From Lutraria lutraria (taxonomy: Eukaryota > Mollusca > Bivalvia > Venerida > Mactridae): 64,000 nt of DNA. The notes under the pieces were generated by a model that did no database searches, was not told the origin of the DNA, and was given only the letters and a program-made list of their open reading frames with translations. A program made the translations under genes and the position numbers. The stretch spans positions 7,416,408 through 7,480,407 of the forward strand of contig OZ026842.1 in assembly GCA_964023205.1 (NCBI GenBank). The letters are read 5' to 3'. This document shows positions 1 to 16,509 of the stretch, one piece after another (the stretch's first letter is position 1; every line of letters starts with the position of its first letter).

Positions 1-3000
1 CAGTATACCCGCTATATACAGTATACTCTCTACATACAGTTTACCCTCTGTATACAGTATAACCTCTATATATAGTTTAGACTCAATCTACAGAATACAC
101 CCAATATACAGTATACACCCAATATACAGTATACACTCTATATACAGTATGCCCTCTATATACAGTATACTCTCTATATACAGTATACCTTCTATATGCA
201 GTATACCCTCTATATATATCACACCCTATATATATAGTTTACCCTCAATCTACAGTATACACCCAATATGGAGTAGACATCCAATATACAGTATAGCCTC
301 TGTATACAGTATGTCCTCTATATACAGTATGCATTCTATATACAGTATTCCCTCTATATACAGTATACTCTCTATGTACAGTATACCCTCTATATACAGA
401 TTACCCTCAATATACAGTACACCCTCTATATACAGTATACACTTTATATACATTATACAACCAATATAAAGTATACTCTCTATATACAGTAGAGACCCCA
501 TATACAGTATTCCCTCAATATACAGTATACTCGCTATGTACAGTATACCCTCTATATACAGTTTACCATCAATATACAGTAGACCCTCTTTATACAGTTT
601 ACCATCAATATACAGTAGACCCTCTTTATGCAGTTTACCCTCAATAAACAGTTTACCCTCTATATACAGTACACCCTTTAATTATACAGTATACAACGAA
701 TATACAGTATACCCTCTATATACAGTATACATTATATATACAGTCTATCCTCTATATACAGTATACACCCAATATACAGTAAACACCCTGTATACAGTAT
801 ACAATCTATATACAGTATGCTTTCTATATACAGTACACTTTCTATATACAGTATACCCTCTATAAACAGTATACCCTGTATATACAGTATACCCCTCATA
901 TACAGTATACCCCCAATATACAGTATACACCCAATATATAGTATACCCTCTGTATACAGTATACCCTCTTTATACAGTATTCATTCTACATACAGTATAC
1001 CCTTTGCATACAGTATACTCTCTGTGTACATTATACTCTCTATATACAGTATACCTTCTATATACAGTATACATTATATATTCATTATTCTCTGAATAAC
1101 ATTCTGTATACCGTATACACAGCACATAAAGTCTACCCTCTATATACAGTTTTCCCTCTATATACAGTATAGCCTCTATATATAATGTACCCTCTATATG
1201 CCCTCTATACACAGTTTACCCCCCATATACAGTACACCCGCTATATACTCTATATCCTCTATATAACGTATACCCTCTATATAGGATATACACTCCATAT
1301 ATAGTATACCCTCTACAAAAAGTAATACCCTCTATACACAGTTTTCCCTCTATAAACAGTATACCCTCTATATACTTTATACACCCAATATATAGTATAC
1401 CCTCTATATACAGTTTGCATTCTATTTACAGTATACTCTCTATATACAGTATACCCTCTATACACTGTATACACCCAATATATAGTATACCCTCTATATA
1501 CAGTTTGCATTTTATATACAGTATACTCTCTATATACAGTTTGCATTCTATATATAGTATACTCTCTACATACAGTATACCTGCTATATACTGTACACAC
1601 CCAATATATAGAATACCCTCTATATACAGTTTGCATTCTATATACAGCATACTCTCTATATACAATTTGCATTCTATATACAGTATACTCTCTATATACA
1701 GTATACCCGCTATATACAGTATACCCTCTATAAACAGTGTACATTATATACATTATTCTCTCTATATACAGTATACTCTCTATATACAGTTTGCATTCTA
1801 TATACAGTATACTCTCTATATACAGTATACCTGCTATATAGAGTAAACCCTCTATATACAGTTTACCCTCTATATACAGTATACATTATATATACATTAT
1901 TCTCTATATATACAATATACTCTCTATATACAGGTTGTATCCTATATACAGTATACCCTCTGTATGCAGTATGCCCTCTATATACAGTATACCCTCTATA
2001 TACAGTATACTCTCTATATACAGTATACCCTCTATATACAGTATACCCTCGATATATAGTTTAGACTCAATCTACAGAATACACCCAATATACTGTATGC
2101 ACCGAATATACAGTATACCCTCTATATACAGTATACCCTCTATATATATTACACCCTCTATATATAGTTTACCCTCAATCTACAGAATACACCCAATATA
2201 CAGTAGACACCCAATATACAGTATACCCTCTATATACAGTATGCCCTCTATATACAGTATAGCCTCTGTATACAGTGTATGCTCTATATACAGTATACAA
2301 CAAATATACAGTATACCCTCTATATACAGTATTCCCTCTATATACAGTATATCCCCTAAATACAGTATACACCCAAGATACAGAATACCCTCTATATGCA
2401 GTATACCCTCTATATACAGTATTCCCTCTATATACAGTATACATCCAATATACAGTATTCCCTATACATGCAGTATATCCTCTATAAAAAGTATACCCTC
2501 TATATACAGTATTGCCTCTATATACAGCATACACCCAATATACAGTATACCCTCTTCATACAGTATACTGTCTATATACAGAATAAGCTCTATATACAGT
2601 ATTCCCTCTATCTACAGTAAACACCCAATATACAGTATGCCCTCCATATAGAGTATACTCTCTATATACAATATACTCTCAATATACAGTATACCATCTA
2701 TATACAATATACTCTCGATATACAGTATGCCCACTATATACAGTATACACGCTATATACAGTAAACCCACTATATACTGTATTCCCTCTATATACAGTAT
2801 ACCCTCTATATACAGTATACCCTCTATATACAGTATGCTCTCTATATAGAGTATACACCAAATATACAGTATACACTCTATATACAGTATACCCTCTATA
2901 TAAAGTATACAATCTATATACAGTATTCCCTCTATATACAGTATAGACCAAATATAAAGTATACCCTCTTTATACAGTATGTCCTCTATATACAGTATAC

Positions 3001-6000
3001 CCTCTGTATACAGTATACTAGGTATATACAGTATACTTTCTGTATACAGTTTACATTCTATATACAGTTTACATTCTATATACAGAATACTCTGTATATA
3101 CAGTATAGCCTCTATATATAGTAGACCCTCCATATACCCTCTATATACAGTATACTCTCTATATACAGTATACCCTCTATATACAGTATACCCTCTATAT
3201 ACAATATAAACCCTACATACAGTATACCCTCTATATACAATATACCCTCTATATACAGTATACCCTCTATATACAATATAAACCCTACATACAGTATACC
3301 CCCTATATACAATATACCCTCTATATACAGTATACCCCCTATATACAATATACCCCCTATATACAATATACCCCCTATATACAATATACCCCCTATATAC
3401 AATATACCCCCTATATACAGTATACCCCCTATATACAATATACCCCCTATATACAATATACCCCCTATATACAGTATACCCCCTATATACAATATACCCC
3501 CTATATACAATATACCCCCTATATACAGTATACCCTCTATATACAATATACCCTCTATATACAGTATACCCTCTATATACAATATAAACCCTACATACAG
3601 TATACCCCCTATATACAATATACCCTCTATATACAGTATACCCCCTATATACAATAAACCCCCTATATACAATATACCCCCTATATACAGTATACCCCCT
3701 ATATACAATATACCCTCTATATACAGTATACCCCCTATATACAATATTCCCCCTATATACAATATACCCCCTATATACAGTATACCCCCTATATACAATA
3801 TACCCTCTATATACAATATACCCCCTATATACAGTATACCCCCTATATACAATATACCCCCTATATACAATATACCCCCTATATACAGTATACCCCCTAT
3901 ATACAATATACCCCCTATATACAATATACCCCCTATATACAGTATACCCCCTATATACAATATACCCTCTATATACAGTATACCCTCTATATACAATATA
4001 CCCTCTATATACAATATACCCCCTATATACAATATACCCTCTATATACAGTATACCCCCTATATACAGTATACCCTCTATATACAGTATACCCCCTATAT
4101 ACAGTATACCCCCTATATACAATATACCCTCTATATACAATATACCCCCTATATACAATATACCCTCTCTATACAATATACCCTCTATATACAGTATACC
4201 CCCTATATACAATATACCCTCTATATACAGTATACCCTCTATATACAATATAAACCCTACATACAGTATACCCTCTATATACAATATACACTCTTCATAC
4301 AGTATACCCTCTATATACAGTATACCCTCTATATACAGTATACAATCTATATACAGTATACTATCTATATACAGTATACCCTTTATATACGGTATACCCT
4401 CTATATACAATATACCCTCTATATACAGTATACCCTCTATATACAGTATACAATCCATATACAGTATACCATCTATATACAGTATGCACTTTAAGAACAG
4501 TATCCCTCTATATACAGTATACCCTCTATATACAGTATACCCTCTATATACAGTATACCCTTTATATACAGTATACCCTCTATATACAATATACACTCTA
4601 CATACAGTATACCCTCTATATAAAATATAAACTCTACATACAGTATACCCTCTATATACAATATACACTCTACATACAGTATACCCTCTATATACAGTAT
4701 ACCCTCTATATACAGTATGCATTCTATATACAGTATTCCCACTATATAAAGTATACTCTCTATGTACAGTATACCCTCTATATGCAGATTACCCTCAATA
4801 TACAGTATCCCATCTATATACAGTATACACCCAATATGCATTATACCCTCTATATACAGTATCCCTCTATATACAGTATTCCCTCAATGTACAGTATACT
4901 CTCTATGTACAGTATACCCTCTATATACAGTTTACCATCAATATATAGTAGACCCTCTATACGCAGTTTACCCTCAATATACAGTATACCCTCTATATAC
5001 AGTACACCTTCTAATTATACAGTATACAACGAATATACAGTATACCCTTTATATACAGTATACATTATATATACAGTCTATCCTCTATATACAGTATACC
5101 CTCTATATACAGTATACACCCAATATACAGTATACCCTCAATATACTGTTTACACCCAATGTACAGTTAACACCCTGTGTACAGTATACACTTTATATAC
5201 AGTATGCTTTCTATATACAGTATACTTAATATATACAGTATACCCTCTATAAACAGTATACCCTGTCCATACAGTATACCCCTTATATACAGTATACACC
5301 CTATATACAGTATACACCCAATATATAGTATAACCTCTGTATACAGTAAACTCTCTATATACAGTATACCCTCTATATACCGTATACTTTATATATACAT
5401 TATTCTCTGAAAAACATACTGTATACAGTATACCCTGCACATGAAGTCTCCCTCTATATACAGTTTTCCCACTATATACAGTAAAGCCTCTATATATAAT
5501 GTACCCTCTATATGCCCTCTATACACAGTATACCCCCCATATACAGTATACCCTCTATATCCTCTATATAACGTATACCCTCCATATAGGGTATACACTC
5601 CATATATAGTATACCCTCTACAAAAAGTAATACCCTCTATACACAGTTTTCCCTCTATATACAGTATACCCTCTATATACTGTATACATCCAATATATAG
5701 TATACCCTCTATATACAGTTTGCATTCTATATACAGTATACTCTCTATATACAGTTTGCATTCTATATACAGTATACTCTCTAAATACAGTTTGCATTCT
5801 ATATACAGTATACTCTCTATATACAGTATACCCTCTGTATACTCTATACACACAATGTTTAGTATACCATCCTCTATATAGAATTTGCATTCTATATACA
5901 GTATACTCTCTATATACAGTATACCCTCTATATACTGTATACACCCAATATATAGTTTACCCTCTATATACAGTTTGCATTCTATATACAGTATACTCTC

Positions 6001-6672
6001 TATATACAGTTTGCATTCTATATACAGTATACTCTCTATATACAGTTTGTATTATATATACAGTATGCTCTCTTTATACAGTATACCCTCTATATACTGT
6101 ATACACCCAATATATAGTACACCCTCTATATACAATTTGCATTCTATAAACAGTATACTCTGTATATACAGTTTGCATTCTGTAGGCAGTATACCCTCTA
6201 TATACAGTTTGGATTCTATATACAGTATATTCTCTATATACAGTATACCCTCTATATACAGTATACCCTTTATATACAGCATACATTATATATACAGTAT
6301 ACTCTCTATATACAGTATACTCTCTATAAACAGTTTGTATTCTATATACAGTATACTCTCTATATACAGTATACCCGCTATATAAAGTATACCCTCTATA
6401 TACAGTATACCCTCTATATACAGTATACCCGCTATATACAGTATACCCGCTATATACAGTATACTCTCTATATACAGTATAACCTCTATATGCAGTATAC
6501 CCTCTATATACAGCATACATTATATATACAGTATACTCTCTATATACAGTATACTCTCTATAAACAGTTTGTATTCTGTATACAGTATACTCTCTATATA
6601 CAGTATACCCGCTATATAAAGTATACCCTCTATATACAGTATACCCTCTATATACAGTATACCCGCTATATA
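1..6672. repeat. 6,672-bp higher-order repeat, copy 1
   Basis: The base series starting at 1 recurs at 6,673 and 13,345 with matching rare variants, for example the AATTATACAG-ACAACGAATATAC units near 681, 7,353 and 14,025. The block contains several subdomains: TTTGCATTC-rich units around 1,400-1,850, units with TAGACTC or CCAATATACAG, the C-rich island at 3,299-4,210, and a diverged internal repeat of the 500-1,500 region at about 4,830-5,830 (offset roughly 4.3 kb). The window may start inside a longer run of such copies. Confidence 0.93.
3299..4210. repeat. C-rich homogenised island, copy 1
   Basis: Within the satellite, about 50 consecutive 18-bp units share a CCCCCTATATAC core and differ almost only by CAGTA against CAATA in the following bases. 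Variation is much lower than in flanking units, suggesting recent local expansion. On the minus strand it gives the most regular part of a 536-codon open frame of alternating six-residue units, which I regard as non-coding. Confidence 0.9.
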
Positions 6673-9600
6673 CAGTATACCCGCTATATACAGTATACTC
6701 TCTACATACAGTTTACCCTCTGTATACAGTATAACCTCTATATATAGTTTAGACTCAATCTACAGAATACACCCAATATACAGTATACACCCAATATACA
6801 GTATACACTCTATATACAGTATGCCCTCTATATACAGTATACTCTCTATATACAGTATACCTTCTATATGCAGTATACCCTCTATAAATATCACACCCTA
6901 TATATATAGTTTACCCTCAATCTACAGTATACACCCAATATGGAGTAGACATCCAATATACAGTATAGCCTCTGTATACAGTATGTCCTCTATATACAGT
7001 ATGCATTCTATATACAGTATTCCCTCTATATACAGTATACTCTCTATGTACAGTATACCCTCTATATACAGATTACCCTCAATATACAGTACACCCTCTA
7101 TATACAGTATACACTTTATATACATTATACAACCAATATAAAGTATACTCTCTATATACAGTAGAGACCCCATATACAGTATTCCCTCAATATACAGTAT
7201 ACTCGCTATGTACAGTATACCCTCTATATACAGTTTACCATCAATATACAGTAGACCCTCTTTATACAGTTTACCATCAATATACAGTAGACCCTCTTTA
7301 TGCAGTTTACCCTCAATAAACAGTTTACCCTCTATATACAGTACACCCTTTAATTATACAGTATACAACGAATATACAGTATACCCTCTATATACAGTAT
7401 ACATTATATATACAGTCTATCCTCTATATACAGTATACACCCAATATACAGTAAACACCCTGTATACAGTATACAATCTATATACAGTATGCTTTCTATA
7501 TACAGTACACTTTCTATATACAGTATACCCTCTATAAACAGTATACCCTGTATATACAGTATACCCCTCATATACAGTATACCCCCAATATACAGTATAC
7601 ACCCAATATATAGTATACCCTCTGTATACAGTATACCCTCTTTATACAGTATTCATTCTACATACAGTATACCCTTTGCATACAGTATACTCTCTGTGTA
7701 CATTATACTCTCTATATACAGTATACCCTCTATATACAGTATACATTATATATTCATTATTCTCTGAATAACATTCTGTATACCGTATACACAGCACATA
7801 AAGTCTACCCTCTATATACAGTTTTCCCTCTATATACAGTATAGCCTCTATATATAATGTACCCTCTATATGCCCTCTATACACAGTTTACCCCCCATAT
7901 ACAGTACACCCGCTATATACTCTATATCCTCTATATAACGTATACCCTCTATATAGGATATACACTCCATATATAGTATACCCTCTACAAAAAGTAATAC
8001 CCTCTATACACAGTTTTCCCTCTATAAACAGTATACCCTCTATATACTTTATACACCCAATATATAGTATACCCTCTATATACAGTTTGCATTCTATTTA
8101 CAGTATACTCTCCATATACAGTATACCCTCTATACACTGTATACACCCAATATATAGTATACCCTCTATATACAGTTTGCATTTTATATACAGTATACTC
8201 TCTATATACAGTTTGTATTCTATATATAGTATACTCTCTACATACAGTATACCTGCTATATACTGTATACACCCAATATATAGAATACCCTCTATATACA
8301 GTTTGCATTCTATATACAGCATACTCTCTATATACAATTTGCATTCTATATACAGTATACTCTCTATATACAGTATACCCGCTATATACAGTATACCCTC
8401 TATATACAGTGTACATTATATACATTATTCTCTCTATATACAGTATACTCTCTATATACAGTTTGCATTCTATATACAGTATACTCTCTATATACAGTAT
8501 ACCTGCTATATAGAGTAAACCCTCTATATACAGTTTACCCTCTATTTACAGTATACATTATATATACATTATTCTCTATATATACAATATACTCTCTATA
8601 TACAGGTTGTATCCTATATACAGTATACCCTCTGTATGCAGTATGCCCTCTATATACAGTATACCCTCTATATACAGTATACTCTCTATATACAGTATAC
8701 CCTCTATATACAGTATACCCTCGATATATAGTTTAGACTCAATCTACAGAATACACCCAATATACTGTATGCACCGAATATACAGTATACCCTCTATATA
8801 CAGTATACCCTCTATATATATTACACCCTCTATATATAGTTTACCCTCAATCTACAGAATACACCCAATATACAGTAGACACCCAATATACAGTATACCC
8901 TCTATATACAGTATGCCCTCTATATACAGTATAGCCTCTGTATACAGTGTATGCTCTATATACAGTATACAACAAATATACAGTATACCCTCTATATACA
9001 GTATTCCCTCTATATACAGTATATCCCCTAAATACAGTATACACCCAAGATACAGAATACCCTCTATATGCAGTATACCCTCTATATACAGTATTCCCTC
9101 TATATACAGTATACATCCAATATACAGTATTCCCTATACATGCAGTATATCCTCTATAAAAAGTATACCCTCTATATACAGTATTGCCTCTATATACAGC
9201 ATACACCCAATATACAGTATACCCTCTTCATACAGTATACTGTCTATATACAGAATAAGCTCTATATACAGTATTCCCTCTATCTACAGTAAACACCCAA
9301 TATACAGTATGCCCTCCATATAGAGTATACTCTCTATATACAATATACTCTCAATATACAGTATAACATCTATATACAATATACTCTCGATATACAGTAT
9401 GCCCACTATATACAGTATACACGCTATATACAGTAAACCCACTATATACTGTATTCCCTCTATATACAGTATACCCTCTATATACAGTATACCCTCTATA
9501 TACAGTATGCTCTCTATATAGAGTATACACCAAATATACAGTATACACTCTATATACAGTATACCCTCTATATAAAGTATACAATCTATATACAGTATTC

Positions 9601-12600
9601 CCTCTATATACAGTATAGACCAAATATAAAGTATACCCTCTTTATACAGTATGTCCTCTATATACAGTATACCCTCTGTATACAGTATACTAGGTATATA
9701 CAGTATACTTTCTGTATACAGTTTACATTCTATATACAGTTTACATTCTATATATAGAATACTCTGTATATACAGTATAGCCTCTATATATAGTAGACCC
9801 TCCATATACCCTCTATATACAGTATACTCTCTATATACAGTATACCCTCTATATACAGTATACCCTCTATATACAATATAAACCCTACATACAGTATATC
9901 CTCTATATACAATATACCCTCTATATACAGTATACCCTCTATATACAATATAAACCCTACATACAGTATACCCCCTATATACAATATACCCTCTATATAC
10001 AGTATACCCCCTATATACAATATACCCCCTATATACAATATACCCCCTATATACAATATACCCCCTATATACAATATACCCCCTATATACAGTATACCCC
10101 CTATATACAATATACCCCCTATATACAATATACCCCCTATATACAGTATACCCCCTATATACAATATACCCCCTATATACAATATACCCCCTATATACAG
10201 TATACCCTCTATATACAATATACCCTCTATATACAATATAAACCCTACATACAGTATACCCCCTATATACAATATACCCTCTATATACAGTATACCCCCT
10301 ATATACAATAAACCCCCTATATACAATATACCCCCTATATACAGTATACCCCCTATATACAATATACCCTCTATATACAGTATACCCCCTATATACAATA
10401 TTCCCCCTATATACAATATACCCCCTATATACAGTATACCCCCTATATACAATATACCCTCGATATACAATATACCCCCTATATACAGTATACCCCCTAT
10501 ATACAATATACCCCCTATATACAATATACCCCCTATATACAGTATACCCCCTATATACAATATACCCCCTATATACAATATACCCCCTATATACAGTATA
10601 CCCCCTATATACAATATACCCTCTATATACAGTATACCCTCTATATACAATATACCCTCTATATACAATATACCCCCTATATACAATATACCCTCTATAT
10701 ACAGTATACCCCCTATATACAGTATACCCTCTATATACAGTATACCCCCTATATACAGTATACCCCCTATATACAATATACCCTCTATATACAATATACC
10801 CCCTATATACAATATACCCTCTCTATACAATATACCCTCTATATACAGTATACCCCCTATATACAATATACCCTCTATATACAGTATACCCTCTATATAC
10901 AATATAAACCCTACATACAGTATACCCTCTATATACAATATACACTCTTCATACAGTATACCCTCTATATACAGTATACCCTCTATATACAGTATACAAT
11001 CTATATACAGTATACTATCTATATACAGTATACCCTTTATATACGGTATACCCTCTATATACAATATACCCTCTATATACAGTATACCCTCTATATACAG
11101 TATACAATCCATATACAGTATACCATCTATATACAGTATGCACTTTAAGAACAGTATCCCTCTATATACAGTATACCCTCTATATACAGTATACCCTCTA
11201 TATACAGTATACCCTTTATATAAAGTATACCCTCTATATACAATATACACTCTACATACAGTATACCCTCTATATAAAATATAAACTCTACATACAGTAT
11301 ACCCTCTATATACAATATACACTCTACATACAGTATACCCTCTATATACAGTATACCCTCTATATACAGTATACCCTCTATATACAGTATGCATTCTATA
11401 TACAGTATTCCCTCTATATAAAGTATACTCTCTATGTACAGTATACCCTCTATATGCAGATTACCCTCAATATACAGTATCCCATCTATATACAGTATAC
11501 ACCCAATATGCATTATACCCTCTATATACAGTATCCCTCTATATACAGTATTCCCTCAATGTACAGTATACTCTCTATGTACAGTATACCCTCTATATAC
11601 AGTTTACCATCAATATATAGTAGACCCTCTATACGCAGTTTACCCTCAATATACAGTATACCCTCTATATACAGTACACCTTCTAATTATACAGTATACA
11701 ACGAATATACAGTATACCCTTTATATACAGTATACATTATATATACAGTCTATCCTCTATATACAGTATACCCTCTATATACAGTATACACCCAATATAC
11801 AGTATACCCTCAATATACTGTTTACACCCAATGTACAGTTAACACCCTGTGTACAGTATACACTTTATATACAGTATGCTTTCTATATACAGTATACTTA
11901 ATATATACAGTATACCCTCTATAAACAGTATACCCTGTCCATACAGTATACCCCTTATATACAGTATACACCCTATATACAGTATACACCCAATATATAG
12001 TATAACCTCTGTATACAGTAAACTCTCTATATACAGTATACCCTCTATATACCGTATACTTTATATATACATTATTCTCTGAAAAACATACTGTATACAG
12101 TATACCCTGCACATGAAGTCTCCCTCTATATACAGTTTTCCCACTATATACAGTAAAGCCTCTATATATAATGTACCCTCTATATGCCCTCTATACACAG
12201 TATACCCCCCATATACAGTATACCCTCTATATACTCTATATAACGTATACCCTCCATATAGGGTATACACTCCATATATAGTATACCCTCTACAAAAAAT
12301 AATACCCTCTATACACAGTTTTCCCTCTATATACAGTATACCCTCTATATACTGTATACATCCAATATATAGTATACCCTCTATATACAGTTTGCATTCT
12401 ATATACAGTATACTCTCTATATACAGTTTGCATTCTATATACAGTATACTCTCTAAATACAGTTTGCATTCTATATACAGTATACTCTCTATATACAGTA
12501 TACCCTCTGTATACTCTATACACACAATGTTTAGTATACCATCCTCTATATAGAATTTGCATTCTATATACAGTATACTCTCTATATACAGTATACCCTC

Positions 12601-13344
12601 TATATACTGTATACACCCAATATATAGTTTACCCTCTATATACAGTTTGCATTCTATATACAGTATACTCTCTATATACAGTTTGCATTCTATATACAGT
12701 ATACTCTCTATATACAGTTTGTATTATATATACAGTATGCTCTCTTTATACAGTATACCCTCTATATACTGTATACACCCAATATATAGTACACCCTCTA
12801 TATACAATTTGCATTCTATAAACAGTATACTCTCTATATACAGTTTGCATTCTGTAGGCAGTATACCCTCTATATACAGTTTGGATTCTATATACAGTAT
12901 ATTCTCTATATACAGTATACCCTCTATATACAGTATACCCTTTATATACAGCATACATTATATATACAGTATACTCTCTATATACAGTATACTCTCTATA
13001 AACAGTTTGTATTCTATATACAGTATACTCTCTATATACAGTATACCCGCTATATAAAGTATACCCTCTATATACAGTATACCCTCTATATACAGTATAC
13101 CCGCTATATACAGTATACCCGCTATATACAGTATACTCTCTATATACAGTATAACCTCTATATGCAGTATACCCTCTATATACAGCATACATTATATATA
13201 CAGTATACTCTCTATATACAGTATACTCTCTATAAACAGTTTGTATTCTGTATACAGTATACTCTCTATATACAGTATACCCGCTATATAAAGTATACCC
13301 TCTATATACAGTATACCCTCTATATACAGTATACCCGCTATATA
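6673..13344. repeat. 6,672-bp higher-order repeat, copy 2
   Basis: Near-identical to 1-6,672, with scattered single-base changes (for example TATAAATATCACACC near 6,893 against TATATATATCACACC in copy 1). One 18-bp unit is missing inside its C-rich island and one extra unit is present near 11,340-11,390, so the two changes cancel and the 6,672-bp spacing is kept. Such plus/minus one-unit changes are what replication slippage or unequal exchange would give. Confidence 0.93.
9971..10864. repeat. C-rich homogenised island, copy 2
   Basis: The same CCCCCTATATAC-type island 6,672 bp downstream of the first, one 18-bp unit shorter, with a few private changes (a CTCGATATAC unit near 10,460). The corresponding position is absent from the truncated third copy. 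Confidence 0.9.
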
Positions 13345-16300
13345 CAGTATACCCGCTATATACAGTATACTCTCTACATACAGTTTACCCTCTGTATACA
13401 GTATAACCTCTATATATAGTTTAGACTCAATCTACAGAATACACCCAATATACAGTATACACCCAATATACAGTATACACTCTATATACAGTATGCCCTC
13501 TATATACAGTATACTCTCTATATACAGTATACCTTCTATATGCAGTATACCCTCTATATATATCACACCCTATATATATAGTTTACCCTCAATCTACAGT
13601 ATACACCCAATATGGAGTAGACATCCAATATACAGTATAGCCTCTGTATACAGTATGTCCTCTATATACAGTATGCATTCTATATACAGTATTCCCTCTA
13701 TATACAGTATACTCTCTATGTACAGTATACCCTCTATATACAGATTACCCTCAATATACAGTACACCCTCTATATACAGTATACACTTTATATACATTAT
13801 ACAACCAATATAAAGTATACTCTCTATATACAGTAGAGACCCCATATACAGTATTCCCTCAATATACAGTATACTCGCTATGTACAGTATACCCTCTATA
13901 TACAGTTTATCATCAATATACAGTAGACCCTCTTTATACAGTTTACCATCAATATACAGTAGACCCTCTTTATGCAGTTTACCCTCAATAAACAGTTTAC
14001 CCTCTATATACAGTACACCCTTTAATTATACAGTATACAACGAATATACAGTATACCCTCTATATACAGTATACATTATATATACAGTCTATCCTCTATA
14101 TACAGTATACACCCAATATACAGTAAACACCCTGTATACAGTATACAATCTATATACAGTATGCTTTCTATATACAGTACACTTTCTATATACAGTATAC
14201 CCTCTATAAACAGTATACCCTGTATATACAGTATACCCCTCATATACAGTATACCCCCAATATACAGTATACACCCAATATATAGTATACCCTCTGTATA
14301 CAGTATACCCTCTTTATACAGTATTCATTCTACATACAGTATACCCTTTGCATACAGTATACTCTCTGTGTACATTATACTCTCTATATACAGTATACCC
14401 TCTATATACAGTATACATTATATATTCATTATTCTCTGAATAACATTCTGTATACCGTATACACAGCACATAAAGTCTACCCTCTATATACAGTTTTCCC
14501 TCTATATACAGTATAGCCTCTATATATAATGTACCCTCTATATGCCCTCTATACACAGTTTACCCCCCATATACAGTACACCCGCTATATACTCTATATC
14601 CTCTATATAACGTATACCCTCTATATAGGATATACACTCCATATATAGTATACCCTCTACAAAAAGTAATACCCTCTATACACAGTTTTCCCTCTATAAA
14701 CAGTATACCCTCTATATACTTTATACACCCAATATATAGTATACCCTCTATATACAGTTTGCATTCTATTTACAGTATACTCTCTATATACAGTATACCC
14801 TCTATACACTGTATACACCCAATATATAGTATACCCTCTATATACAGTTTGCATTTTATATACAGTATACTCTCTATATACAGTTTGCATTCTATATATA
14901 GTATACTCGCTACATACAGTATACCTGCTATATACTGTATACACCCAATATATAGAATACCCTCTATATACAGTTTGCATTCTATATACAGCATACTCTC
15001 TATATACAATTTGCATTCTATATACAGTATACTCTCTATATACAGTATACCCGCTATATACAGTATACCCTCTATATACAGTGTACATTATATACATTAT
15101 TCTCTCTATATACAGTATACTCTCTATATACAGTTTGCATTCTATATACAGTATACTCTCTATATACAGTATACCTGCTATATAGAGTAAACCCTCTATA
15201 TACAGTTTACCCTCTATATACAGTATACATTATATATACATTATTCTCTATATATACAATATACTCTCTATATACAGGTTGTATCCTATATACAGTATAC
15301 CCTCTGTATGCAGTATGCCCTCTATATACAGTATACCCTCTATATACAGTATACTCTCTATATACAGTATACCCTCTATATACAGTATACCCTCGATATA
15401 TAGTTTAGACTCAATCTACAGAATACACCCAATATACTGTATGCACCGAATATACAGTATACCCTCTATATACAGTATACCCTCTATATATATTACACCC
15501 TCTATATATAGTTTACCCTCAATCTACAGAATACACCCAATATACAGTAGACACCCAATATACAGTATACCCTCTATATACAGTATGCCCTCTATATACA
15601 GTATAGCCTCTGTATACAGTGTATGCTCTATATACAGTATACAACAAATATACAGTATACCCTCTATATACAGTATTCCCTCTATATACAGTATATCCCC
15701 TAAATACAGTATACACCCAAGATACAGAATACCCTCTATATGCAGTATACCCTCTATATACAGTATTCCCTCTATATACAGTATACATCCAATATACAGT
15801 ATTCCCTATACATGCAGTATATCCTCTATAAAAAGTATACCCTCTATATACAGTATTGCCTCTATATACAGCATACACCCAATATACAGTATACCCTCTT
15901 CATACAGTATACTGTCTATATACAGAATAAGCTCTATATACAGTATTCCCTCTATCTACAGTAAACACCCAATATACAGTATGCCCTCCATATAGAGTAT
16001 ACTCTCTATATACAATATACTCTCAATATACAGTATACCATCTATATACAATATACTCTCGATATACAGTATGCCCACTATATACAGTATACACGCTATA
16101 TACAGTAAACCCACTATATACTGTATTCCCTCTATATACAGTATACCCTCTATATACAGTATACCCTCTATAGACAGTATGCTCTCTATATAGAGTATAC
16201 ACCAAATATACAGTATACACTCTATATACAGTATACCCTCTATATAAAGTATACAATCTATATACAGTATTCCCTCTATATACAGTATAGACCAAATATA

Positions 16301-16509
16301 AAGTATACCCTCTTTATACAGTATGTCCTCTATATACAGTATACCCTCTGTATACAGTATACTAGGTATATACAGTATACTTTCTGTATACAGTTTACAT
16401 TCTATATACAGTTTACATTCTATATACAGAATACTCTGTATATACAGTATAGCCTCTATATATAGTAGACCCTCCATATACCCTCTATATACAATATACT
16501 CTCTATATA
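13345..16509. repeat. 6,672-bp higher-order repeat, copy 3, truncated
   Basis: Matches copies 1 and 2 up to about 16,510 (equivalent to 9,838 in copy 2). It then leaves the pattern before reaching the C-rich island and enters a different arrangement of units (CATTCCATATAC, TAACGCATACTC). Its sequence reappears 13,361 bp downstream, at about 26,706-29,870, as part of the larger duplication. Confidence 0.9.

Noticed and set aside
3112..4722. 536-codon minus-strand frame and its copy at 9,784-11,394, as a repeat protein
   Set aside because: It is the 18-bp satellite read in a stop-free frame; equally long frames exist in other phases, there is no promoter, signal or non-repeat domain, and composition follows the DNA repeat exactly.
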